From Peromyscus leucopus (taxonomy: Eukaryota > Chordata > Mammalia > Rodentia > Cricetidae), in the NCBI RefSeq assembly GCF_004664715.2, contig NC_051074.1, forward strand, positions 15,150,178 to 15,214,177: 64,000 nt of DNA, in the 5' to 3' direction. The position numbers and the translations under genes were made by a program. This document shows positions 48,851 to 59,500 of this stretch, in pieces. Below the pieces are notes generated by a model, which searched no databases, was not told where the DNA came from, and was given only the letters and a program-made list of their open reading frames with translations. How positions within the stretch are numbered: the first letter of the stretch is position 1; the number at the start of each line of letters is the position of its first letter.

Positions 48851-49861
48851 ATGCTGCAGTAAATTAAGATTACCTACGTATAGATGTTCAGCCATCAACC
48901 CTCTTGCTTATAAGTTTTGAATTAACTTTTGTTACATATTTTACAGATCTTTAACCATACCCAATAAACTTAGAAATCTTGAAGTACACAAAGTTCACAT
49001 AATAATCTCACAAATCTTGAGATAAGATTCATACTTCAGGAAAAGTTTTAAAGATATAAATAAAATCAAAAAAAATATGAGATGTGTGGCAATAATCCCT
49101 GCTGAGTATAGTCTGCTCTTTTGATTTTTCTCTCCTTCTGTCACAGGACAGGATTTTGGAAAAAAAAAACCTTTAAATGAGCATTTTTGAGTCTAGAGGA
49201 GGAAGAGCCATAACCCAACTCCAGAGCTAGTTTTTCATTGAAGTAGAACAGCAGAAGACAACATTTTAATATTTTCCATACTTAAAAGATACCAGAATCC
49301 CTCTAAAACTGAATTCAGTGGCTAAGATGAGGAACCAGAGTAAGCTGAGAACACAGAAGGTTAAGAGAAAAATTTAAAAAAAAAAAAAAGCTTTTTGAGC
49401 CTTGCCTATAGACTGAGGATGTTTCAGGAAGGAGCTGAGACATTCCCCAACCAGTAAGGAGCTTATATGCACAGCAGCAGCTGTACCTATTATTTTGTTC
49501 CAATTAGGCTCCGGGCTCCCACATTGCACCAAACTTATGAACACACCAGAAAACACAGATCCATTAAACAGTACCTTAAAAATATAGAATATTCACACAG
49601 TAAGGGGAGAACCAGATTAAAAGAAACATTTGGCAGCAACTTTTATTCATACCCCAAAACCAATTTCCATCTCAGCTTTTCCAACAAGGGCCAGCCATAT
49701 CCCAGTGGGCCCTCCAACTTGGGAATTAACTCTGTGCCCAGCTTTTCCACAAATCCCAAAATGTGCTATACAGACAAACAGGATCCTTCTCTACACCTCT
49801 GGGTGTTTTCTGCTACCTATTCTCACAATCTAGGCATTGAGGACCTGCCAACCGCTTCCTC
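48851..49861. other. Unassigned; possibly LTR-derived
   Basis: No gene recognised. 49460-49860 is relatively GC-rich and hosts a 137-codon frame (49467-49880) with no known motif. The flanking composite repeat suggests it is part of an older mobile element. Confidence 0.35.
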
Positions 49862-49968
49862 CAAATGCACATGCCTTTAATCCTATCACTTGGCATTCAG
49901 GGATCTGTCTGGATCTCTGTGAGCTTAAGGCCACACTGGGAACAGAGCCATGCATGGTGACTTAAGCC
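49862..49968 (-). mobile_element. Fragment of the composite B1-bearing repeat
   Basis: Antisense match to the later part of 36977-37435: 'gcacatgcctttaatcctat', 'tctggatctctgtgagctta', 'ggccacactgggaacagagc'. Confidence 0.65.
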
Positions 49969-50474
49969 TTTTTTTTTTTTCTTTTTAAACTGGGTGCTCT
50001 CAGTGGGCTTTTTCAGAGTAGCCTTCAACTGGAAAAATATCTTAATTATCCACCAATAGGTGACCGAGGGAAGAAACAATAGTATGTCAGACAACGAAAC
50101 AGAAGCCTGCAAGAAAAAGAACTGCTGAAATGTGGAAAAGTAGGTATAAATTTTAAAGTATTTTTAAGTAAAAGAAACAAGAGATAAAAGAAGACATGTT
50201 TTTTATTCCATTCAAGTGAAAATCCAGGAAATACAAAATAGAACACGTCAGAGGTTTTTGGAGCCGAGGGCTGAGGGTGCCGCCTGAGGCTGGCACCTGA
50301 TTGAAAGGACAAGAGGGATCTCTTTAGATAACGCTAATATTTTACGTTTCGATTTTTGTCATAGACATACTGAAATGTAATTTTGTAAAAATTTGTTGAA
50401 ACATCTCTTCAAAATGTCTGCAACATATATTTTTCCTCAATAATACCATTTTTAAAGTTTTCTGCAGCTGTATC
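49969..50474. other. Unassigned sequence
   Basis: Begins with a T run. No gene or nameable repeat. Confidence 0.35.
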
Positions 50475-50632
50475 TTTTTTTTTTTTTTTTTGATTTTCGA
50501 GACAGGGTTTCTCCATGTAGCAATTGCTATACCTCGCATTGGAGACCAGGCTGGCCTAGAACTCACAGAGATCCGCCTGCCTCTGCCTCCCCAGTGCTGG
50601 GATTAAAGGCATGCACCACTACTGCCCGGCCA
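50475..50632 (-). mobile_element. B1 SINE, antisense
   Basis: T17 tail, then 'ttcgagacagggtttctcca', 'ccaggctggcctagaactca', 'gtgctgggattaaaggcatg' and terminal 'ctgcccggcc'. It directly adjoins the composite repeat. Confidence 0.92.
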
Positions 50633-50928
50633 GCGACATATGCCTTTAAACCCAGCACTAACCATAGAGGTCTGTAGGTTTGTACACACAGACAGGAAGT
50701 GACAGAGCTGGGCAGGAAGAGGAAATGATATAGCTGGGCTGAGAGAGCAAATGAGAGAACAGGACAGGCATATAGGTGTGGGTAAACAGGAAGTAGCTCA
50801 CTTTGGAAACTGTGGAGTTGGTGAGGTGTCCTTAGCTGTGCCTGTTTCTATTCCTCTGATCTGTCTCAGGCTTTAACCCTAATTTCTAGCTCCAAGGTTT
50901 TTTTTTTTTTTATTAGTAACACCATTTA
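50633..50928 (-). mobile_element. Composite rodent repeat, antisense copy
   Basis: Antisense of 36977-37435: 'cataggtgtgggtaaacagg' corresponds to the 'tgtatacccacacctacat' part. The right end (revcomp 'aattgctaaatggtgttact') matches the start of the plus copy ('aattgctaagtgatcttatt'). The B1 at 50475-50632 may be part of the same composite. Confidence 0.68.
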
Positions 50929-51218
50929 GCAATTCATCTATACTCTCCCTCTCCATTCACCCCAAACCCAATCCCTCATGTTCCCATCCACACCTGCATC
51001 CAATCCACCCATGAGATCTCCTCTATTTGCCCTTCCCAAGGAGATCCATGCATCCCTGATTTGGCCCTCCTTTTTCCTAGCCTCTTTGGTTCTGTGGACT
51101 GTAGTGTGGTTATCCTTTACTTTATAGCTAATATCCACTTAAGAGTAAGTCCATATCATGCTTGTCTTTCTGGGTCTGGGTTACTCACTTAGGACTATTT
51201 TTTTCTAGTTACATCCAT
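50929..51218 (-). mobile_element. L1 ORF2 C-terminal / 3' UTR fragment, antisense
   Basis: Antisense L1 text: 'catgagatctcctctatttg', 'ggtgtggatgggaacatgag' in sense, and 'tatagctaatatccacttaa' followed by 'tgtctttctgggtctgggtt'. These mark the very end of ORF2 and start of the 3' UTR. It includes the C-terminal region that is missing from the L1 at 28488-33445. Confidence 0.82.
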
Positions 51219-51221
51219 TTG

Positions 51222-51475
51222 CCTTAAAGTAAAGAAACACAAAGTTGCATTATAAGTGCAAACATACGGTCATCTCATGCAAAGCAAGCTTTTGTTTACA
51301 TAGCAGAAACAGAAGGTTTGTTAACTTTCTATAAGACCAGACAGTTTCAAAAATTAACCCTTAGCAACCCTTAACATTTGGAATCCTATTTTTGCTTTAT
51401 AGTTCTCTTAAGCACACTAATTTTAAATTTTAAGCATAAAGTTAGCCATCAACAGAACGTTAGTCATCACAATGT
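51222..51475 (-). mobile_element. LTR fragment, second copy
   Basis: Parallels 47215-47456: 'gcaagcttttgtttacatag', 'tttttgctttatagttctct', 'agcataaagttagccatcaa', ending 'gttagtcatcaca'. Roughly three quarters identical by eye. It lacks the AATAAA end. Confidence 0.65.
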
Positions 51476-51577
51476 TTGTGCTATCATCAACTCTATTAAT
51501 ATCTACAGTATGGTTTAGTTTTGTAACTCTATCTTCCTAAGTCAATGATGCCATTTGTAAAATATGCTTTAAGAAAT

Positions 51578-51756
51578 ATATGATTGCCAGGCGGTAGTGG
51601 TGAACACCTTTAATCCCAGCACTTGGGAGGCAGAGGTAGGTGGATCTCTGTGAGTTCAAGGCCAGCCTGAGCTACAGAGTGAGTTCCATGAAGGGCGAAA
51701 GGTACACAGAGAAACCTTCTCTGGAAAACAACAACAACAACAAAAAAGATATGATT
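51578..51756 (+). mobile_element. B1 SINE insertion with 8 bp TSD
   Basis: ATATGATT at 51578-51585 and 51749-51756 bounds a sense B1 that starts 'gccaggcggtagtggtgaac', continues 'cagcacttgggaggcagagg' and 'gtacacagagaaaccttctc', and ends with an A-rich (CAA)n tail. Confidence 0.92.
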
Positions 51757-52299
51757 ATATTTTATATTGCTATCCTTTTATTTCTTCACAATAGTTACCA
51801 GATAACCGTGGATTGATTTTTCTTTTGAATTATTCAAAATACTCCCTAACCTTTGAAGAATACTCCTTATGTTATTTTCTAGTAGGCTCTAATATGTCTT
51901 ATGCTATCTTTTCCCATTAGACCTCAACTTCTTTGTTACAGTATTACTTTATCTGCAGTGTTTGGTTTATAATTCAGTATTTGTGTTATAGTTTTGTAGT
52001 GATGCAAACACATAATTGTCTTCTGAATGTTTGCTTTTCAAGAAAATTTAATGCTTTAGTATTTCACACTCACTTAGCCCACTTGGTATAACTGGGCATT
52101 TACTGAGAAGATGGATAAATACTTGTTTAATATTCCACATATTTTGCAGATTTACTAAATTATCTAAATGAGGATTCATTGTCAGGGTAATGGTTCAAAA
52201 TTACTGCATGATTATTAAGGCAGTTAAGTAGAATTAGGCACTCAATTGATTCACCATTGCAATAAATAAACAAATTCAGTGTATGAGAACAATGATTAG
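51757..52299. other. AT-rich, nothing recognised
   Basis: No gene or nameable repeat seen. Confidence 0.45.
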
Positions 52300-52510
52300 T
52301 GAAAAAGAGAAATGGTTGGAGCCAGACTCACTTGGATCACTTCCTGTCACTGATTCACTGACCTTAGGTAAGTTACTCACTTTCCTCTGTGTTGTTTTTT
52401 TTCCGTATCTAAAAATAGAAGTCATCATCCATAATTCATAAGTACTAGGCTGGGTCAGGTGAGTTAGAAATGGTACTAAATAGTAGCTACACATGCTTTA
52501 AAAGATGAAA
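52300..52510 (+). repeat. MIR SINE
   Basis: Sense MIR order: 'gagccagactcacttggatc', 'gaccttaggtaagttactca', 'ctttcctctgtgttg', 'atctaaaaatagaagtcatc'. An ancient mammal-wide SINE. Confidence 0.75.
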
Positions 52511-52819
52511 TACAGTTGAGAAATGATTGTGTTTTCATTATATGAAGAAATACAGTGCCTCTCTTTTGTGTTCCAAAAAATAAGTTCAAATGAGGATTTT
52601 ATGAGATTATAAAAGTATACCATATACAGTAAAGATATAAAATAATAAGTTAATACAGAAAGTGAAGAATATTAAAATGCTTTTGCATAACAGAGGAAAT
52701 AATTGACAGTTTAAAAGGACAAACTATAGAATGGATGAAATAATTGAAAGCACTATATCTAATCAAGTATTAAATTACCAAATACATGGAGAAATGAAAG
52801 CTATTCAATATCACACCAA

Positions 52820-53008
52820 ACCAAAACAAGCAATGCATATTTTAAAAGAATAAGTCAAAACAGATACTTTCAAAGTTAGGCATAGAAATGTTCAACAAGC
52901 ATATAAAAACTAAATTTATTACATTATTAGAGAAATGCAAATCAAAACCAATTAATTTGATGTGACCTCATTTCAATTAGACTGATAATCATCATAAGTA
53001 GACACATA
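52820..53008 (+). mobile_element. Ancient L1 ORF2 fragment, sense
   Basis: The 'attagagaaatgcaaatcaa' core with 'acctcatttcaattagactg' matches the conserved ORF2 region. It is interrupted by the solo LTR at 53009 and continues near 53955. Confidence 0.7.
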
Positions 53009-53442
53009 TGTTTATTGTGGAATATGCTTTTAAGGTGTGTTACTTTTGTTTATGTTGCATTTGTTAAACCCTGTGAAGCTGTGTTACTTTGCCTGTCCAG
53101 AACATCTGATGGTCTAATAAAGAACTGAATGGCCAAGAGTGAGGCAGGAGAGAGAAATAGGTGGGGCTGGCAGGCAGAGTTGATAAATAGAAGGAGGAAT
53201 CTGGGAAGAGAGAAAAGTAGCCAGAGAAGAAAGAGACCTCCAAGTGCCAGCCACCCAGCTACACAGTATGCCATGGAGTAAGTGTAAGATTTATAGAAGT
53301 AAAAGAAAGGCTTAATTTAAGAAAAGCTGGCCAAGAAACACTCCAAGCTAAGACCAGGCAATCATAAGTAAGAATAAGCCTTCATGTGTGATTTATTTGG
53401 TAGCTGAGTGGCAGGTCCCCCAAAGGAGTTAAACAAACAACA
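53009..53442 (+). mobile_element. Solo LTR with TG..CA ends and 5 bp TSD
   Basis: ACATA lies immediately before (53004-53008) and after (53443-53447) a 434 bp unit that begins TGTTTATTG and ends AAACAAACAACA, the TGTT..AACA termini expected of an LTR. AATAAA sits at 53116-53121 after 'tttgcctgtcc...ctgatggtcta', and a GA-rich region follows. No internal region remains, as after LTR-LTR recombination. A related LTR segment lies inside the L1 insertion at 30357-30680. Confidence 0.88.
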
Positions 53443-53447
53443 ACATA

Positions 53448-53950
53448 TGTATATATCTTTTGTGTATGAAGTTATAAGTCATAAAACTGAAGAGAGACTA
53501 TGAAATAATGGGGAAAAGAAGCTGTAAGAGAGGGATGAAGTTGTAAAACAAGAAGGTGATCAAATGAATGTGACATGGAAATAGAAATAGAAAGGGGTTA
53601 ATGGGGAAAGGAAGACATAAGCTTTCAGTGAATTAAAAAAGGGAGAGGTGGAGGAGGGGACCATGGAAGAAGAGTACCATCAAAAACAAAGTATGAAATC
53701 CATACTTTGTATGCTAATTTAACCCTACCATTTATAGGGTATGATGGTAAATGGATAGGTACTAGGGAATGGGAACGGTACCAGAGTCAGACGTTTGTGT
53801 AGTTAATAGAGAGGATAAATATGATCAAGTAACCTCAGCAATGCATATGAAAATTACATAATAGAACCCAACATTTTCTACAACTAATTTATTAATTAGT
53901 AAATAACAAGAAAAGAGACTGAAATCACCACTGCTACAAAGATGAAGAAG
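53448..53950. other. Unassigned, inserted within old L1
   Basis: About 0.5 kb purine-rich DNA separating two pieces of ORF2 that are nearly contiguous in L1. It is therefore probably another inserted element. It holds a perfect 10 bp inverted repeat at 53686-53710. Confidence 0.4.
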
Positions 53951-53954
53951 TGTA

Positions 53955-54109
53955 AATATGTCTACACTGACTGCAAGAAATGTGAATTAGTACAAATCCT
54001 ATGGGGGAAAAAGTGTAGTGTTCTTTCAAAAATTAAAAACACTATCGTGTGATTCAATGATTACATTCTCTTTTATATCCAACAATGATGAACTAGGTGT
54101 GCTAAAGTG

Positions 54110-54110
<1 letters not shown>
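53955..54110 (+). mobile_element. Ancient L1 ORF2 fragment, continued
   Basis: Sense ORF2: 'tctacactgactgcaagaaa' and 'gtgaattagtacaaatccta' match the region after 'aatgcaaatcaaaacca' in old L1s. Confidence 0.68.

Positions 54111-54152
<42 letters not shown>
54111..54152. repeat. (CA)21 microsatellite
   Basis: Uninterrupted CA run within the old L1. Confidence 0.97.
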
Positions 54153-54155
<3 letters not shown>

Positions 54156-54210
54156 TCCAATCATCAAGATACAGAAACAACAACAGTGCCCATTAATTAT
54201 AACCTGAAAT
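54153..54210 (+). mobile_element. Ancient L1 ORF2 piece after the CA array
   Basis: 'caacagtgcccattaattat' follows the 'caacctaagtgtccatcaac' block of ORF2. Confidence 0.5.
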
Positions 54211-54699
54211 AATTGCAGTTACTGGGAAAGCAAGAAGGGACCGTGGCTGGAAAGGGAAATGTGAGACAGAAACTCCTGAAAGTTGAATAGTAGAACATCC
54301 TGGGATGACAACACCAAATAATACATAGACTAACAAGAACTGTAGCACCAGACATGGAAAACCTCCTTTCAAGTTGTTGGTCAGGGAATCTCAGGATCCC
54401 AAAGAAATAATATATCATTACTATTGCCTTTGTTTATTTCCAGAAAAAAGAAGACACCACATAGTTTAGGAACAAGACATGGAGGAAATCTAGCTGGATT
54501 TGACATGAATACTTCCACCCTAAGGAACAGCTTTTATAGTTTTGGAAGGAGATATTCAAGCTACCAAGGAGGAAAGCAATCAATAATCCTATCCCATTGT
54601 AAGACCTACAAACTAAAGCAATGAACACCATGACAAGATATTCTAAAAGGTATAGCAGTGGCACTTATATTATTGGGGTAACCAACATCCATCTAATTG
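54211..54699. other. Unassigned; likely old L1 3' UTR
   Basis: Lies between ORF2-like sequence and the Lx-like 3' UTR. No gene. The 76-codon antisense frame at 54434-54664 is unremarkable. Confidence 0.4.
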
Positions 54700-55260
54700 T
54701 ACATAAGGCTCATTTAATAGGAAAGACTTCATGCCTAGTACTGCAAAACTAGCCAGCTAACCATGGATGATGAGGCTAAGGAATCTGAAGGAAAACCTAC
54801 TGCCATTACTTTCTTAAACCAGTATAATTGCTAATTGCCCTATAAATACTTGACTTTCTACCTACAGATGACTGCAACTTTTAGCACTCATCAAAGAAGA
54901 TTCTTTCTGGAGCAGACAAAGACTATTCTGGAAACTAATCGAAATGTAGAGAGCAACTGACTGTGAATTATCACCCCCAATTAATACATTTGTAACATAA
55001 TCCCACACCTAGGGCTCAGGAAACATCCCAGAAGAGGCATCAAAGTTGTACACACCAAAGAACCAAGGCATGCTCTGTGAAACAGTCTCTTCCAAAATAT
55101 AAAAAGAAGACTTAAAGTGGAGGGTAGAGAAGAAGAGATGGATCTGAGAGGAGCTGTGGCTATGAGAGATGAATATGATAAAAATGTATTATAGGTAATT
55201 CTTAGATAATTAATAAAATAACTTACTAATAAAAATGTGACAAAATACTTGTGGAGAAAT
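54700..55260 (+). mobile_element. L1 (Lx-type) 3' UTR
   Basis: Sense Lx landmarks: 'atgtagagagcaactgactg', 'cacacctagggctcaggaaa' and 'catcccagaagaggcatcaa'. Noncoding. Probably the 3' end of the same L1 as 52820-54210. Confidence 0.58.
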
Positions 55261-57029
55261 AAAGTGAGGTAAATGTACACCATGGAATACTATTTACTCA
55301 TATCAGGGTAAATTTTGAGATTAGCTTTGAGGGAGGACTTCAGATAATTATGTTGAGGGAATAAGTCTTATTTAAGTTAAGGGAACTTTAAGTGACACAT
55401 CATCTGATTAGTGTAGAGAACCCCCAAAATGTGGGTCTCATGGGAGTAGAAAATATAATGGTATTTATCACAGTTGATGAGGAAAGAAGAAGAGTTCATG
55501 AGAAAGCTATTAATGACTACTAAATTAGAGCTATAAAATTAAAAGGAAAAGGAAGTCCTGGTGTTGTATTGCACAGTAGGACTACGATAAATAACATCCA
55601 TGCCATGTGTTTTTCAGAAAGTCTTAAGAGTACACAATATTCTAATATAAAGACTTAACAAATACTTAAATAAATGTATTTGTATAACCCAACTCAAACG
55701 CTCACAGTGAGTATATAGTATGTATTGGAAGGCTACATGCTACTCCATTAATATGAGGAATTGTATGTAATCATTTATCATTTAAAAAAACTTGAATGAA
55801 AGCAATTCACTCATTGTAACAAGGAAGTTGAAAGAAAGAATTTTGAAGGTTCTCATGACAAATAAGTAATTATTTGAGATGATAGATGCATTTACCTTAA
55901 CGTGAACAGCATGCAATAAAGTCAGATATTGGAACATTTCTTGTCTCATAAATTTGTCCTTTTTAATCTATTGAATAAAAGTTAACAACACAGTAAGAAT
56001 TATAAGAATAAATGAATGAATGAGTAGATAAGAGTTAAGCCATTCTGTTTCTTATGGGAGGACAAATAATTGGTGTTTGCCTCTTAGTCTTCTCTAATCT
56101 TCTTCAGGGAGAGTCCTTAGGCTTTGAGGATCTAACAGCTTTGGACACTCGTTTGTGAGGTTTAGAAGTGCTCAGTTATGTTTTGATAGCCACCATTCAG
56201 TTCACTGTTAACAATCATCAGGCACATCCTTTTGGAATATCAAATACATTTTGCCTAGAGTCATATTGGCTGTTCATGAGCCATCTTGGCAATTCCTGGC
56301 TATTCAGGACTTAGGCAAGTATCCTCCTGGGTAATAGAAAGTCACTGGTGCTTTATGAAACACTGAAAAAGTGAACAAATTGCCTTTGCAATGACTGTTT
56401 TTCTCTGCCAAAAAGATTTTGTTTGCATCTATTCTGTTTACCCCTGCTCTCATCAAAACCAAGAGTAAAATAATATTGTCTATAAAATCAGATTGCTAAT
56501 GTGAGCTCTCTTTCAAACAGGTAGCAATAACACACTGGACTAGTGCTTCCTGTGTCTTCCCAGTTACTTGACTTTCTCTGTCCTTTCTGCAGACCTCATC
56601 AGAGGGTCTCTCTTTTCTTCTGATCTCAAAAAAATGAAAGCAAAATACCTATTCAGGATTCACTGTCCTTGAATGTCCTAAAATTATTCATGATTCCCAG
56701 TTGTGCTAATGCTTGTACAATGATTTGGGTCCTGTTTTTCCAAACCCTACAGTGAATGTCTTTCTTCCTTACGTTTTTTTGAAAAGGGGTTATATTTAGT
56801 ACCTGCTGTTTTCAACTGACTGGACTGCAGTTCTTAGATATCAGAAAATGTCCCTTCAAGATCATCTTACTATTATGGAAAGAATTTCAGCACAAAACGT
56901 AAATTACAAAAAAAGTTTATGAATATCCTACATGCAGGCTCCTGAGACAAGGGGCAGCTCCACTGATGGGTTAGGATGACCCTGACTGCAACAGATACAT
57001 GCAAATAACAGCAGAAATGATGATAGATA
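55261..57029. other. Single-copy-looking AT-rich DNA
   Basis: No rodent repeat recognised over about 1.8 kb. No coding frame of note. Confidence 0.45.
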
Positions 57030-57205
57030 GTATTTACAGAAGTTTTCTTATTTCCCAGAAACTGATTTAAGTGCTTTGAAAGTACTAACCTGTGTAACCC
57101 TCACAGCAACTTCACAACAAGCTATTAAACTTATTTTGTAGTTGAAGAAACTGAGATATTATTTCTAGCAATCTTACCACCAAATATCAGTATGACCAGT
57201 CTTTG
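57030..57205 (-). repeat. MIR SINE, antisense
   Basis: Antisense MIR: 'ctgatttaagtgctttgaaa', 'tgtgtaaccctcacagcaac', 'cttattttgtagttgaagaa', 'actgagatatt'. Confidence 0.75.
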
Positions 57206-58189
57206 CACTGAGGAAATTATTTAAAACACTTCAGTGTAAGTTATATTTCTAAGCAAATGATGACAAAAATAATGTTATCTTGCTACTGATTAGGGTCTTT
57301 CCTCTCTAGTGAACTAATCTAGATTACTGAGTATCAACAAAACTATATTTTATCCAAAATATTTTATTTACACTATCTTATCAACTAACGTGTTTATTCA
57401 TGAAAATTTATATATTTTATTATAAAATTAAGGCTTAATAACTAAGGATAGGTTTTGAAATACTACAGCATCTTAGGTAATCATTAGTAAGTGGTTATTG
57501 ACTAGATTAAGCATCATGATGCAAATAAGAATTCACGTGTACACTCTCTTCTAGCCTCTCATTCCTGACGTTAGTGTAATGCTTATGACATGACAGCAGA
57601 GTGGAAGACTATATAGAGGAAAGAAGTGTCCTGAGAAGAGGAGAAAGTAGGGACAATGAAAGAGTGAGAGTAAATATAATAACAGATACCTATGAAAAAG
57701 CCATAATGAAACAGAACAAATTTATTTCTGCTCTATAAAAGATTAATTTTAAAATTTCATTTTCTATTCTTAGTACATTTTCAGCTGTGATGTATGTAGC
57801 ACAAAATATTTTTGATCTATTACATATTTTTCTTTCTTCAAAATATTTTGATCCATTTAGAAATAAAATGTATACACAATCAGTGATAGTGAATAGGGAT
57901 TATTCCCTCAAGAATTCATTTGCAATACACAGTTCATTAAGCACAAATATTTTCAATTAATAAAAAGGATAATGTCACTTATTCTAAATTCTCTTAAAAG
58001 ATAAATACCCATAGTGAAATATATAGGTAATCCTTATAAAATAATTGTTAGACATCAAATGTATTGAAGTGTTTATTTTATTACAAAATGTTAAAATTTA
58101 GCTAAAAGGGAAACAAATTTGATTAAAAATATTATATATGTTAAAGACAATAGTTTTAGGTTTATTTTCTAAAAACTAATATGTATTAT
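57206..58189. other. AT-rich, nothing recognised
   Basis: No gene or nameable repeat seen. Confidence 0.45.
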
Positions 58190-58385
58190 CATGTGTGTAC
58201 ATGATGTATATACATGTAGGGATGAATGGCATGGCATGTGTGGAGGTCAAGGGACAATTCACGGAGCCGTTTCTTTTCTCCTTCTAACTTATCTGGGGTT
58301 TGGGGCGGGAATCGGGGTGTCACACTCCCATAGTGGACAGTGAATGCTCTTACCCTATAAGCCATATTGCTGTCCATTAGGCCTA
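58190..58385 (-). mobile_element. B2/B3-class SINE, antisense
   Basis: 'gcatgtgtggaggtcaaggg', 'gtttcttttctccttctaac', 'atctggggtttggggcggga' and 'tgctcttaccctataagcca' follow the antisense B2/B3 3'-to-5' order and end in the tRNA-like box. Confidence 0.7.
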
Positions 58386-58604
58386 TTTTAAAATGATTGA
58401 TGTGGAAATTTTTTTCTGGCTTAAATTTTATTATATTAGTGCAAATGTCAGTGTGGCAATATTCATTCATTTGAAGTTTATTTGTTTGATTCTCTTTCCG
58501 TGATAATGATTTTTTGTGTAAAAATTCAAGGAATTTATCCTTCAAGATAAAAGAGAAGAAAACTGACGCAATCATTCTATTTGAAAATTCTAGGATTTGT
58601 AAAT

Positions 58605-58793
58605 CTAATGATTCACAGGCTGGGGGCATTTAGCTATCCATTCCTGTGTAACATTACAAGGACCGCAGAGATCATCTTTGTTTGCTTCTGACTTATGGGT
58701 CACGTTGGGAAGAGCCTTGACGGGGTGCTGAGAAATAGCTTCCGCTTGAATTCTGGAAATCAGGAAGTCCACCTCCACACTGGTCTTCTCCAT
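58605..58793 (-). CDS. Candidate small open reading frame, unrecognised
   Basis: A 62-codon frame begins at ATG 58793-58791 in strong Kozak context (GCCATGG) and ends at 58605. The product would be hydrophilic and mixed in composition, with no membrane segment or signal peptide, two N-x-T sites (residues 30-32 and 47-49) and a cysteine pair about residues 43-46. The DNA is not a repeat I recognise and is more GC-rich than its flanks, lying in a small island at about 58.6-59.5 kb. No family is recognised. It could be a short coding exon, an uORF in an RNA, or chance. Frames of this size are common by chance, so confidence is low. Confidence 0.22.
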   Translation of the reverse strand: MEKTSVEVDFLISRIQAEAISQHPVKALPNVTHKSEANKDDLCGPCNVTQEWIAKCPQPVNH

Positions 58794-59052
58794 GGCCCTG
58801 GCCCTTTCAGTTTCTTTTCCCCAGGCAAATCCTCCTTAAGACCGTTCCTGTGGAGTTGACTTTTCAGAACATGACAGTCATGATGTCTGGACTTCCTATT
58901 TGATGGGTCAGGTCCTGGACTTGAAGGTAGAATTTGTCGGGTTTAGCTCCTGAGCTAGACACAGGACCAGGCCCTTTCTCCCCCCCCACCCCCCTTTTTT
59001 TCGTGGAATTAACAGTTACAAGATTTTTTCCCCCAACCATAATTGTTAAAAA

Positions 59053-59072
59053 AGACACATTTAAATGTGTCT
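59053..59072. promoter_or_regulatory. Perfect 20 bp palindrome, possible binding site
   Basis: AGACACATTTAAATGTGTCT reads identically on both strands with no loop. It lies in the GC-richer island. A dimeric factor site is one possible explanation; no factor is assigned. Confidence 0.45.
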
Positions 59073-59212
59073 GTTCTCTCACTTCTCCCAGGAAAGAGAG
59101 CTTCGTTAATTAACAAATGCCCCACCATACACTTTCAAATGAGAAAACTTCAGAGACCTCTGTTCCCAAAGGCCAGAACAAACACCAGACTGGCAAAAAG
59201 TTACCTGAATCT

Positions 59213-59229
59213 CTCTCTCTCTCTCTCTG
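59213..59229. repeat. (CT)9 microsatellite
   Basis: Short CT dinucleotide run. Confidence 0.9.
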
Positions 59230-59500
59230 AGATGCAGAATGCAAGCTGTGCAGACTCCTTTCCCAACACAGAAAACATTATAGCAAACAAGGGATTTGAA
59301 TTTAGATGTTTACTCAGCTTCTCAGAATCCTGGGCTCTCTTTTGTTTCACATTGCTGCCAGGAGATCGGCTGTTTTTCTTAGGCTTTGGCTCCCCATGTT
59401 CCCTAAGCTAATATGCAGTCCCTGGCAAATTACAGCTTTCAGAACTGGAGCAGAGACTGTGGCTGGAGGGTAAAATTAGCTCTACCCGCCGATTATGTCC

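Larger units (their letters stand above)
58794..59500. other. GC-richer single-copy island
   Basis: Compared with the surrounding kilobases this stretch is richer in G+C. It holds a C-run near 58981-58993, a perfect 20 bp palindrome at 59053-59072, a (CT)9 tract at 59213-59229 and several CpGs near 59489. A 122-codon frame at 59043-59411 contains a serine/leucine run made by the CT tract and has no domain. This could be a regulatory element or a promoter for a minus-strand transcript, which is inference. Confidence 0.3.

Noticed and set aside
49467..49880. 137-codon frame
   Set aside because: No motif, proline/serine-rich from base composition, overlaps a second open frame, and ends inside a mobile-element fragment. 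Kept only as an unassigned stretch.
59043..59411. 122-codon frame beside the 58.7 kb candidate
   Set aside because: It begins in the palindrome, runs through a CT microsatellite and has no recognised motif. Less convincing than the minus-strand frame.
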